Assembly: GCF_030160275.1 (NCBI RefSeq)
Contig: NZ_BSOA01000028.1
Span: 61,139-125,138, forward strand
Origin: Dyella flagellata
GTDB taxonomy: Bacteria > Pseudomonadota > Gammaproteobacteria > Xanthomonadales > Rhodanobacteraceae
Direction: 5' to 3'
DNA length: 64,000 nucleotides
Shown here: positions 48,410 through 55,907 of the stretch, one piece after another
Layout: each line of letters opens with the position of its first letter
Position numbering within the stretch: the first letter of the stretch is position 1
The notes under the pieces: generated by a model
Told to the model about the DNA's origin: nothing
Seen by the model: the letters and a program-made list of their open reading frames with translations, nothing else
Database searches by the model: none
Program-made: the position numbers and the translations under genes

Positions 48410-48469
48410 CAGATCGGGACACCCATGATTCGCTGCAGATCGGGACACCCAATGCAGATCGGGACACCC
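48410..48469. repeat. three tandem copies of CAGATCGGGACACCC
   Basis: Copies start at 48410, 48436 and 48455, with 11- and 4-base gaps between them. The last continues ATGATTTAG; a diverged single copy at 44153 (CAGATAGGGACATCCATGATTTA) shares this tail. Function unknown. Confidence 0.7.
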
Positions 48470-48508
48470 ATGATTTAGGACGGGCGAAATCTTGTCCCCA
48501 TTTTTCCG

Positions 48509-49048
48509 TCACGACATCGCGCGTGCCGCGCTGCGCTTCTTGAAGGTGAGCCACAAAGCGGAAGCCAGGAAGTAAAAACCACCAAACGCGGCGTAGCCGG
48601 TGAGCTGAACGAGGCCGGGCGCGACGCGGAGCGACTGGTAAATAAAGACGATACCTGCGAGCGCCGACTGTGCGCCGCTGATCATCATGAAGACCTGGCC
48701 GCCGAGCTTGCGACGCGCGATGCCCACGATCAGCTGGAATATGCCCGCAAGCAGTGCCCAACTGCCAAAGACCAGCACGCCGCCCGCGTTTCCATGCAGG
48801 GGCACGGCAATGCCCATGCAAACAGCTGTTACCGCACTGACGATCAGGTTGAACGTCTGTCCTGGGTTGAGCTGCATGCCACCGCTGCGCTGTGCGTCCA
48901 ACCAGTTCGCCAAGGCATCCCACGCCGGATAAATCACAAGCAATGCTGTTGCCAGCCCCACGGACGCTGGCGCCGTTACGAGGACAAGCGCCACCCAGAC
49001 GGCCGCTCCGCCGGAGCGGAGGAAATAGAACTTCTGCAGCCATGTCAT
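48509..49048 (-). CDS. DUF308-like membrane protein, probable TetR target
   Basis: A 179-residue protein with about six membrane segments: AVWVALVLVTAPASVGLATALLVI, FNLIVSAVTAVCMGIAV, VLVFGSWALLAGIFQLIVG, VFMMISGAQSALAGIVFIY and YAAFGGFYFLASALWL. The pattern of paired short helices resembles the HdeD/DUF308 family, of unknown biochemical role. AGGAG precedes the ATG. It is divergent from the TetR gene, and their shared 84-base gap carries a clear inverted repeat, so it is probably repressed by that regulator. Confidence 0.7.
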   Translation of the reverse strand: MTWLQKFYFLRSGGAAVWVALVLVTAPASVGLATALLVIYPAWDALANWLDAQRSGGMQLNPGQTFNLIVSAVTAVCMGIAVPLHGNAGGVLVFGSWALLAGIFQLIVGIARRKLGGQVFMMISGAQSALAGIVFIYQSLRVAPGLVQLTGYAAFGGFYFLASALWLTFKKRSAARAMS

Positions 49049-49077
49049 GGTGCGTACTCCTGGAAAAGTATCGCCAT

Positions 49078-49124
49078 CCTACTAGTAGGTAGATTCCCGG
49101 GTCAACTGTCTACCTAGTGGTAGG
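49078..49124. promoter_or_regulatory. inverted-repeat operator for the divergent TetR regulator
   Basis: CCTACTAGTAGGTAGA (49078-49093) and TCTACCTAGTGGTAGG (49109-49124) are complements at 14 of 16 positions, 15 bases apart. The right arm overlaps the ribosome site of the TetR gene (AGGATGAGCAC). The left arm lies in the leader of the membrane-protein gene. Likely autorepression plus control of the neighbour. Confidence 0.7.
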
Positions 49125-49132
49125 ATGAGCAC

Positions 49133-49738
49133 ATGAGCACCCAGCAAAAATTGGTTGATACAGCCCGATACCTCATCCAAACAAAGGGTTACAACGGGTT
49201 TAGCTATGCGGACGTGGCTGAGCAAGTCCAGCTGCGCAAGGCAAGCATTCACCATTACTTCCCTGCCAAATCCGATCTGGCGCGAGCCGTGGTGGAACAA
49301 TCCCGGGGCGTGATTGAGGAACAAGCACGACGGCTTACCAGTGAGGATTTCGATCCCCAGCAGCAACTTCTCTTCTACACGGGCTACTGGGAGAAATGCA
49401 TTGCCGACGCGACTGCACCGTTCTGTGTCGCCGGCATGCTCGCCGCTGAAATGCCCACCCTGCCCGACGACTTAGCCCAAGCGGTGCAAGAGCATTTTCG
49501 AACGCTGTCCTATTGGCTGGAGACGGTGTTGACCAAGGGCTCGCAACTGGGTGTCTTTCGATTGCGCCATTCCGTGCGCCGGGAAGCGGAGGCTTTCATG
49601 TCGACGGTCTATGGCGCGATGCTGATCGCTCGCGCCTACGCAAGCCCGCGCACGTTTCCAGAAATCGTGGAGCTTGCGCTCAAGCAGCTTTTGGGCACCT
49701 CGCAAGGCCACCACGACGACGCTTCCAGAGCATCATGA
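49133..49738 (+). CDS. TetR-family transcriptional regulator
   Basis: A 201-residue regulator. The N-terminal helix-turn-helix is canonical: LVDTARYLIQTKGYNGFSYA, DVAEQVQLRKASIHHYFPAKS. The C-terminal ligand domain has FCVAGMLAAEMPTLPDDL. This Cys-containing segment resembles TetR_C_33-like regulators linked to stress or electrophile sensing. It is divergent from the DUF308-like gene, with a shared palindromic operator. A Cys in the ligand domain could make it redox-responsive, but that is inference. The downstream ChrA gene starts ~190 bases later on the same strand. Confidence 0.92.
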   Translation: MSTQQKLVDTARYLIQTKGYNGFSYADVAEQVQLRKASIHHYFPAKSDLARAVVEQSRGVIEEQARRLTSEDFDPQQQLLFYTGYWEKCIADATAPFCVAGMLAAEMPTLPDDLAQAVQEHFRTLSYWLETVLTKGSQLGVFRLRHSVRREAEAFMSTVYGAMLIARAYASPRTFPEIVELALKQLLGTSQGHHDDASRAS

Positions 49739-49931
49739 GAAGCGTCGGTCAATGGCGATAAAGAAGATTGAGCCAAGTTCCACACGCGCATGCATCCGAT
49801 GTTTCATCTCCAATATGCGGCTACCAGTACATGGATATAGACGTCACGACTGATCAGCGCGGGCTGTGCCTGTTTCATTGCCATACACGGCTGCACATGG
49901 ATTTCGGTTTCATGGCCTTGTTCGACTGCGC

Positions 49932-51164
49932 ATGAGCGGGGCTTTTTCGACGTCGCCACCCGCTTCGCTTGGACCCGCCCGGGGCACACCCTGGGAAGTG
50001 GGCGCGGCCTTCCTCAAGCTTGGCTTGACCTCGTTCGGCGGCCCGATTGCGCACCTGGGATACTTCCATCGCGAGTTCGTCGTACGACGACACTGGCTGG
50101 ATGAGGAGCATTTCGGGCAACTGCTAGCGCTGTGCCAGTTTCTGCCCGGCCCGGCGAGCAGTCAGCTGGGCTTTTCGATCGGCCTGCTCCGCGCCGGCTG
50201 GCCGGGTGCCATCGCTGCCTTTATTGCTTTCACTCTGCCCTCTGCACTGCTGTTGTTTGCGTTTGGCGCCTTGAGTCACTTTCTTGGCGGACCGTTGGGC
50301 CAAAGCATCGTACATGGGCTGAAACTGGTAGCGGTCGCTGTCGTCGCCCAAGGTGTGCTTGCGATGGCCCGCAATCTCACACCGGATAGGCCTCGCGCCT
50401 TGATGGCCGCGGTAGCAGCCAGCCTGATTGCCATCAGTTCCAGTTCGGTGATGCAGCTCGCCGTGGTGGCAGGCGGCGCCGTACTCGGTCCGTTGCTATG
50501 CAAACCTGTTACGTCACGACAAGGCGAGACCTTTCCTCTTCGCTATGGCCGTCGCACAGGATTGGTGCTGATCGGTACCTATGCCGCCCTGCTGTTGCTC
50601 GCCTTGATTGTCGCCCCGAGCCTGCCGCCCTTGGGGCGCGTGGCCGCCGCGTTCTACCGCACCGGCGCGCTGGTCTTCGGTGGCGGTCATGTCGTACTGC
50701 CTTTGCTCAAGCAGGCCGTCGTCACACCTGGCTGGGTCAGTAACGATACGTTCCTGGCCGGCTATGGCGCGGCACAGGCCGTTCCCGGTCCGTTGTTTAC
50801 CCTTGCGGCGTTTCTGGGCGAGCAATATCAGGGCGGACAAGGTGGCGCCCTTGGTGCCTTAATCAGCCTGCTGGCTATCTTCTTGCCCGGATTGCTAGTG
50901 GTGTCGGGGGGCTTGCCCTTCTGGCGTGAACTGGCGTCACGCGATCAGGCCGCCAGGATATTGGCCGGCGTCAATGCGGCGGTGGTCGGGCTGCTGGCCG
51001 CGGCGCTCTATGACCCGGTCTGGGTCAGTGCGGTGCACGATGGGAAAGATTTCGCGATTGCATTGGTCGCCTTTACGTTGTTGGTGGCTGCCCGGTGGTC
51101 CGCGCTGTCTGTTGTGATGTGGTGCGTCATCGCGTCGATAGCTCGACTCTTCGTGGGCATTTAG
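49932..51164 (+). CDS. chrA: ChrA-family chromate transporter
   Basis: About 410 residues in two homologous CHR halves, the usual long-chain layout. Half one has FLKLGLTSFGGPIAHLGYF and ALCQFLPGPASSQLGFSIG. Half two has FYRTGALVFGGGHVVLPLL and AAQAVPGPLFTLAAFLG. The repeated F-G-G and P-G-P motifs are the family's hallmarks. Ten or more membrane segments are visible. The frame opens at a GTG at 49866; the ATG at 49932 (MSGAFSTSPP) gives the normal length, though without a good ribosome site. ChrA exports chromate; many homologues in non-resistant strains have unclear substrates. Confidence 0.88.
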   Translation: MSGAFSTSPPASLGPARGTPWEVGAAFLKLGLTSFGGPIAHLGYFHREFVVRRHWLDEEHFGQLLALCQFLPGPASSQLGFSIGLLRAGWPGAIAAFIAFTLPSALLLFAFGALSHFLGGPLGQSIVHGLKLVAVAVVAQGVLAMARNLTPDRPRALMAAVAASLIAISSSSVMQLAVVAGGAVLGPLLCKPVTSRQGETFPLRYGRRTGLVLIGTYAALLLLALIVAPSLPPLGRVAAAFYRTGALVFGGGHVVLPLLKQAVVTPGWVSNDTFLAGYGAAQAVPGPLFTLAAFLGEQYQGGQGGALGALISLLAIFLPGLLVVSGGLPFWRELASRDQAARILAGVNAAVVGLLAAALYDPVWVSAVHDGKDFAIALVAFTLLVAARWSALSVVMWCVIASIARLFVGI

Positions 51165-51205
51165 ATGACAGCAACGGTAAGTCGCATGGACCGAAATGAC
51201 ACCAC

Positions 51206-51982
51206 CTAAGGTTCTATCACCTGCCTCATATAGTGCGTAGGTGTAATACCCAGCATGCGATGAAACATGCTGCTGAAAGCACTGCAACTGGCGTAGCCCG
51301 CATCACGTGCCACCGTTTTAATGGCATGCCCCTGGCTGATCTGGCTTAGCGCCCTGGCCAGCCGGACATGCTGCCGCCAGTGCACGAATGACATCTTCAA
51401 CTCGCTCTCAAATAGCCGCGCCAAGGTGCGACTGCTGGCACCGACATGGGCTGCGAGCTGTTCCAAGGTTTCTACCCGTGATGACCCTGCGAGTAGGCGC
51501 TGACATACGTTTTTGAGCCGTGGGTCGGTCGGTACCGGTATATGCAATGCCTCTACGTTTGCCTCCTGCAGTTCGTGCAACAACAACGGCGCGAGGACAC
51601 GTATACGCTCCCGGTGCTTCTCTGCATGCGCCTGTACGGCAGCCAGAATCAGTTCCCGCAATAACGCAGGCACCGACAATACCTTGCAATGCAAACCGAA
51701 CAATGCGCTGTTGGAGCGATCCAGATACAGCATACGCACAGCCACCTGCCCTTCCATTTGAATCTCGTGTTCCATGCCTGGCGGTATCCATAAAGCTCGC
51801 TGTGGCGGGACGATCCAGATTCCCTCGCGCGTGGTTACATGCATGACGCCCGCCTTGGCGTAGATCAGCTGACCGCGACGATGCCGATGCCTGGGCACAT
51901 GCCATCCGCGCGGGTAGTCCTTGGCGAGCGCCGTAATCGGCCAGGCTTTTAGCTGTGCAGGCTGCTGTCTGAAACGCGACAC
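51206..51982 (-). CDS. AraC-family regulator with cupin sensor domain
   Basis: A 258-residue protein starting at GTG. Residues ~20-110 form an AraC-type cupin (PRGWHVPRHRHRRGQLIYA, WIVPPQRALWIPPGMEHEI). The C-terminal ~100 residues hold two helix-turn-helix motifs: VETLEQLAAHVGASSRTLARLFE and IKTVARDAGYASCSAFSSMF, ending RMLGITPTHYMRQV. The His-rich cupin resembles those of RmlC-type regulators that bind small ligands. It lies between the ChrA gene (convergent) and the Tat-exported DUF1501 gene (divergent, ~130 bases), so either neighbour, more likely the latter, could be its target. Confidence 0.9.
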   Translation of the reverse strand: MSRFRQQPAQLKAWPITALAKDYPRGWHVPRHRHRRGQLIYAKAGVMHVTTREGIWIVPPQRALWIPPGMEHEIQMEGQVAVRMLYLDRSNSALFGLHCKVLSVPALLRELILAAVQAHAEKHRERIRVLAPLLLHELQEANVEALHIPVPTDPRLKNVCQRLLAGSSRVETLEQLAAHVGASSRTLARLFESELKMSFVHWRQHVRLARALSQISQGHAIKTVARDAGYASCSAFSSMFHRMLGITPTHYMRQVIEP

Positions 51983-52112
51983 AAGATGGCAACCTTTCGA
52001 AAGACGGACGGGGCTAGGCTACGCCTGAATCCGTCGCGCAGGCAAGCAGCCAGCAGATTGCTGAATGCAACGGCGATCGCGCCAGTAGCCAAGTCGAATG
52101 AGGCAAGCCCAC

Positions 52113-53198
52113 ATGTATTTCCCCAGCATGACACGACGCAGCTTCCTCAAGGCTGGCGCTGCTTTGACCGGCACACTGGCCCTCGGCGATTGGCATCTGC
52201 TGGCGAAACCAAGTCGCCATTCCGAACGCCCTACCCTGGTTGTGTGGTGGCTAAACGGTGGACCTGCGGGTCTATTCAACAGTGCAGACGCTTTCCTTGC
52301 CAACGGCGCATTCGGCGTGACACCAAACAATGTGCGCGGCTTGGGCAATGGGCTTTATGTCGATGCTGGTTCACTGGGTATGCTACCCGCCACGGCATTG
52401 AGCCACATGGCGTCGGTGCACTTCCGGCATGGGCTTTATTCGCACAACGATTCGCGAGTAGCGGTGCTGCAGTCGGGTTCGCGCAGTCAGCTGTTACGCA
52501 TGGCCGCAGCAATGCCGCACAGCGCGGTTTCGTGCGCGATCGTCAACAACCTGGGCCTGCCGGTGGGTGTCGCTGCCAATCCCCCCACGGAAGAAGGTAT
52601 CGGTTTCGCACGCATAGAAAAACTCGACGATGTCCGTCGCTCACTCTCCGTCGCGCAATTCAACGATATCCGCGAAGCCTATGGTGCATTCGGCAGCAAC
52701 CCCGCTATCGATAGCCAGCGCGCAAGCTTCGCTGCAGTGGAAGCACTGGTCCATGAAGGCGCCAGCGTGATCTACGCGCAGCCTGCCTATACTGGTCGAC
52801 AGGACCGTCAGTTCGATACCCACCACGACGATACTGGAAAGCTGGCGCGCGAAATCATGACGCCCATTACCCCGATGCTGGCTACGTTTCTCAGCCGCGT
52901 CATGACCATGCCGGGCCGCAATGTCGTCACGCTGCTGACCGGTGAATTCAGCCGCACGCTGCCGGGTGCCGATCACGCCAAAGGCGGTACTGCCACGGTT
53001 ATCGGCAAATACGTCAAAACCGGGGCGGCCGGACGCCAGCAAGCCGATGGATCACCGCCCGCAGATGCTCCTCCGCCCGAATCGCTGTGGGCTTTTGTCG
53101 CCGCAGCATTGCGGCTGGGTGAAACCGCACCGTTTGGGATCAACCCGCATCCCGGCTTGCTGGTACACGGTGCCGCTGAAACGACCAGCGTCGCGTGA
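52113..53198 (+). CDS. Tat-exported DUF1501-family protein
   Basis: About 361 residues with a twin-arginine signal (TRRSFLKAGAALTGTLALG). Three ATGs lie in frame (52098, 52113, 52128). I choose 52113, nine bases after a GAGG. Domain marks are LVVWWLNGGPAG, HFRHGLYSHNDSRVAVLQSG, and the C-terminal LLTGEFSRTLPGADHAKGGT, which matches the E-F-G-R-T ... D-H-W pattern of DUF1501, a relative of the alkaline-phosphatase/sulfatase fold. DUF1501 genes are commonly paired with a DUF1800 gene; none is present here. It is periplasmic. Probable regulation by the divergent AraC protein. Confidence 0.78.
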   Translation: MYFPSMTRRSFLKAGAALTGTLALGDWHLLAKPSRHSERPTLVVWWLNGGPAGLFNSADAFLANGAFGVTPNNVRGLGNGLYVDAGSLGMLPATALSHMASVHFRHGLYSHNDSRVAVLQSGSRSQLLRMAAAMPHSAVSCAIVNNLGLPVGVAANPPTEEGIGFARIEKLDDVRRSLSVAQFNDIREAYGAFGSNPAIDSQRASFAAVEALVHEGASVIYAQPAYTGRQDRQFDTHHDDTGKLAREIMTPITPMLATFLSRVMTMPGRNVVTLLTGEFSRTLPGADHAKGGTATVIGKYVKTGAAGRQQADGSPPADAPPPESLWAFVAAALRLGETAPFGINPHPGLLVHGAAETTSVA

Positions 53199-53277
53199 AG
53201 AAAGCGCGAGCCGCATGAGCTAACGACTCATGCGGCCTGCTGGGCGACACTCCGTATCGAATCATCTAAGGGTTCAC

Positions 53278-54549
53278 TCATGGCCGACTCTCCGATCGCG
53301 CGATAGGTTTGCCAACGAATGCGTTCCAACCGTTCGCGGCCAGCGCAGCCCAGGCGGTCGCGCCCAGGTGCGGGTGGTGGTAGTAGAAAAAATCGTCGTA
53401 GGTGGACAAGGGGCCGATCGCGAACGAAGTGCTGATGCGCTGCTGTGGCGTCGCGTACAGCATGCCGTCGGCGCTACGCTGCGCGCTGATCGACCGCCAA
53501 AGGCTGTCCGGCACCGGCTTGCCACTGGCTTGCAGCGCGGCCGCGGCCTGGCAGGTGCCTTCGGTCCACATGCCGTCCGGGTGACGGTCAAAGCCATAGC
53601 CATCACCGCTGCGATGATTGGCGTCGACAAAGCTCCAAACGGAAGTCCACGCCGGAGGATGTGGCTGGAAGGCAAGCAGCGGCCAGATTTCCTGATCCAG
53701 CCCGGACTTGTTACGCTCGATGGTCTTGCCGTCCTCGCCGGTGCCGACGAAGAAGCGCTGTTGCTGGCTGTCCCACATCGCGGCCACGAAGGTGCTTGCG
53801 ATCTGCGCCTGCCGGGCCAGCGCAGGATCGCCGCGTTCCCGGTTGGCCCAGGTTGCGGCGGCGTAGATGTCGATGTTGTGCTCGGTCGACTTCCAGTGCT
53901 GAACGATCTGCTTGTTGTCGTAGCCAAATACACCGCCTTCGTAGCCCGCGGGTGCTACGGAGTTGGCGGTGTGCGCGGCGATCCACTTCAGCTGCGCCAC
54001 GGCGCCGTCGAGATAACGCGTGTCGTGCGTGTTGTCGTAAACGGTCAGCAGCAACAACGCGGCCCACGCGGAGTTACCCGATGCGCTGCCAGTCTGGTAG
54101 GGGTCCTGGCTCCAATAGTTGCCCCGCTGTTGCCAATACCCAGGCAGCACTACCTTGTTGTCTTTCACTGCGCCGCTTCGATACGCATTGCGCAGGCGTC
54201 CGTCCTTGTAGCTTACGTCGCTGGCCGGTGCCAACAGCAAGGCGTCGGCGATGCGGCGCGCCTGCTCGGGTGCGCCGCAAACGCTGAGTGCGATCCCGGC
54301 CAACGCGTTGTCGTAGACAAAGCCCACATCCTGCAAGGCACGCGTGGCAGGATCGTCGCCTTGCATGTCGGGATAGCTGGGCAAAATCATCGGGCCCTGG
54401 CCAGGCATCGCTGCCGCCGTCTGCTTCAAGGCGCTACAGCTTTCCTCGGCCAGTTGCTGGCGCAGCGTGTCTTTGGCGGTGACTTGCTCGGTGCCCGTTA
54501 CACCGAGTACTACACCGATAGCAGCAAGCACGACCCATCGCTTCAACAT
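53278..54549 (-). CDS. secreted six-hairpin glycosidase-like protein
   Basis: A 423-residue protein with a signal peptide (WVVLAAIGVVLGVTGTEQVTA) and a good AAGGAG site. The body is helix-rich: ALQDVGFVYDNALAGIALSV, NSAWAALLLLTVYDNT, EHNIDIYAAATWANRERG, GLDQEIWPLLAF and DGMWTEGTCQAAAAL. These repeats of a hairpin with conserved Trp, Asp and Glu indicate the (alpha/alpha)6 six-hairpin glycosidase superfamily. Catalytic residues cannot be assigned with certainty; the Glu in TEHN and the Asp in LDQE are candidates. Substrate unknown; probably periplasmic. Read-through into the upstream repeat element is not expected. Confidence 0.75.
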   Translation of the reverse strand: MLKRWVVLAAIGVVLGVTGTEQVTAKDTLRQQLAEESCSALKQTAAAMPGQGPMILPSYPDMQGDDPATRALQDVGFVYDNALAGIALSVCGAPEQARRIADALLLAPASDVSYKDGRLRNAYRSGAVKDNKVVLPGYWQQRGNYWSQDPYQTGSASGNSAWAALLLLTVYDNTHDTRYLDGAVAQLKWIAAHTANSVAPAGYEGGVFGYDNKQIVQHWKSTEHNIDIYAAATWANRERGDPALARQAQIASTFVAAMWDSQQQRFFVGTGEDGKTIERNKSGLDQEIWPLLAFQPHPPAWTSVWSFVDANHRSGDGYGFDRHPDGMWTEGTCQAAAALQASGKPVPDSLWRSISAQRSADGMLYATPQQRISTSFAIGPLSTYDDFFYYHHPHLGATAWAALAANGWNAFVGKPIARSESRP

Positions 54550-54579
54550 TAGTTCTCCTTATGCGCTTCGTCCGGGGTC

Positions 54580-54611
54580 AAAACACTTTCTATGTAGGAT
54601 AAAGTGTTCTG
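54580..54611. repeat. AACACTTT-family inverted repeat, second copy
   Basis: AAAACACTTT (54580-54589) and AAAGTGTTCT (54601-54610) pair with one mismatch around CTATGTAGGAT. Same orientation and loop motif (GTAG-AT) as the element at 2131-2166, with three extra loop bases. It lies between the divergent six-hairpin and patatin-like genes, near their promoters. Confidence 0.65.
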
Positions 54612-54672
54612 ATCTTTGGTTGGCCCATCACCCACTGGGTAGCGGGCTGAGATCACCGAGAGGTTCAGTAGC

Positions 54673-55587
54673 ATGTCAGGTAACGGGCGAGCGTTGGTTC
54701 TTGGCGGTGGCGGAGCGGCAGGCAATGCCTGGGAAATCGGCGTGATCGCCGGCCTCATTGAGGCCGGGTTGGATGTGATCGAGGCCGATCTGATCATCGG
54801 GACGTCGTCCGGGTCGACCGTCGCGGCGCAAATAACCGGCGCGACCAAGCCGGCTGAACTACTTGCCGGCATTCTTACCGCTGCGCCCTCACCACCGACT
54901 GCCTCAGTCGGGCCCAACGGTGGACGCGTTGCGATCGGTCCGGCGGCGAACCATATGGAGATAACCGGCGCCATCATCGCTGCCGCCAAGGATGCGGCTG
55001 ACATGCGTCGCAGGATGGGCGCAGCGGCACTGGAAACGGACGCAGCGTCGCACAGTGCTGCGCAATCGCAATGGCGCGCTACCGTTGCTGCTCGGCTATC
55101 CAGTCAGACTTGGCCGCAACAGCGGATACTTATCCCGGCGGTCGATGCCGATACCGGCGAGCCGGTCGTGTTCGACCGCCACAGCGGAATCGATTTGGTG
55201 GACGCCGTCGCCGCCAGCACTTCCAATGGTTTCGGTGTCCCTCCCTACCGCATCGGCGACAGGCGATACATCAACGGCGGCTATCGAAGAAACGAAAATG
55301 CCGATCTGGCGGCCGGATGCGCACGAGTGCTGGTGCTGTCCCCTTTCAGCGGCAGATCGCGGCATCCGCTGGACTGGGGCATGCATCTCGCAGCGCAGGT
55401 CGAAGAACTTCGCGCAGGCGACAGCAGGGTCGAAACGATCTTCCCGGATGGCGACGCCAACGACATTTTCGCTATCGGCAGCAATCAGATGGATCCGTCG
55501 ACGCGCCCGCCGGCCGCCCGCGCCGGTTACCACCAAGGCAAAGCCCTTGCGGAGCAACTCACCGAATTTTGGCGCCTTACTGTATAA
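54673..55587 (+). CDS. patatin-like phospholipase with Asn in place of the catalytic Asp
   Basis: A 304-residue protein. The oxyanion motif ALVLGGGGAAGNAWEIG starts at residue 7. The nucleophile elbow IIGTSSGSTVAAQ has the Ser in G-T-S-S-G (~46). The second dyad member normally lies in D-G-G/A; here it is YINGGYRRNENADLA, with codon AAC, so the acid is Asn. Otherwise the fold signature is complete and the frame intact. Patatins hydrolyse phospholipid acyl chains by a Ser-Asp dyad; this one may be inactive, use another acid, or act as a binding protein. It ends at a REP doublet. GAGAGG precedes the ATG. Confidence 0.85.
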   Translation: MSGNGRALVLGGGGAAGNAWEIGVIAGLIEAGLDVIEADLIIGTSSGSTVAAQITGATKPAELLAGILTAAPSPPTASVGPNGGRVAIGPAANHMEITGAIIAAAKDAADMRRRMGAAALETDAASHSAAQSQWRATVAARLSSQTWPQQRILIPAVDADTGEPVVFDRHSGIDLVDAVAASTSNGFGVPPYRIGDRRYINGGYRRNENADLAAGCARVLVLSPFSGRSRHPLDWGMHLAAQVEELRAGDSRVETIFPDGDANDIFAIGSNQMDPSTRPPAARAGYHQGKALAEQLTEFWRLTV

Positions 55588-55601
55588 GCGTCTGGCTGCT
55601 C

Positions 55602-55669
55602 GTAGGCTGGGATGGCAATCCCAGCCTCGGGATGCTGCGTCAAAAGCCGGGATTATCATCCCAGCCTAC
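55602..55669. repeat. REP doublet, copy 6
   Basis: Inverted REP pair (GTAGGCTGGGATGGCAATCC ... ATCCCAGCCTAC) 14 bases after the patatin-like stop and before the terminator of the small-peptide gene on the other strand. Confidence 0.9.
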
Positions 55670-55691
55670 GCGCTCATTCGGCGCACGGAAA

Positions 55692-55715
55692 ATGCGCGCC
55701 CCGAAGGGCGCGCAT
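55692..55715 (-). terminator. Rho-independent terminator of the 20-codon gene
   Basis: ATGCGCGCC pairs with GGCGCGCAT. Read on the minus strand the stem is followed by TTTT. It begins 20 bases after the TAA of the small-peptide gene at 55735. Confidence 0.75.
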
Positions 55716-55734
55716 GATAGCCTCGATAGGAGGC

Positions 55735-55797
55735 TTACGGCGACAGCCAGCTAACGAACAGCCCGAAAAAGTGCTTCAGATCATCGGTATTAACCAT
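55735..55797 (-). CDS. 20-residue peptide gene with strong translation signals
   Basis: An ATG at 55797 follows a full-strength GGAGGTGCACC site and opens a 20-codon frame ending in TAA. The peptide begins VNTDDLKHF and ends FVSWLSP: an acidic head, an amphipathic aromatic core and a Pro end. A Rho-independent terminator follows. The unit is self-contained between a REP doublet and the PNGase-A-like gene. On the minus strand its leader carries the half-copy AAAACACTTTCT of the inverted-repeat family. It could be a small membrane-associated peptide, a leader peptide or a signalling peptide. Too small for homology by eye. Confidence 0.5.
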   Translation of the reverse strand: MVNTDDLKHFFGLFVSWLSP

Positions 55798-55907
55798 GGT
55801 GCACCTCCAGAAGAAAGTGTTTTGATCCCGTTTGGGACGCCCATTGAAACATCGGGACACACTCCCGCCCACTAGGATGAACCCTAGCCTCTGGCTGGCA
55901 CGCCTCG

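Noticed and set aside
48074..48448. 124-codon minus frame across the hairpin-rich unit
   Set aside because: It runs through inverted repeats and a terminator stem of the opposite strand. Not excluded as real, but too weak to list as a gene.
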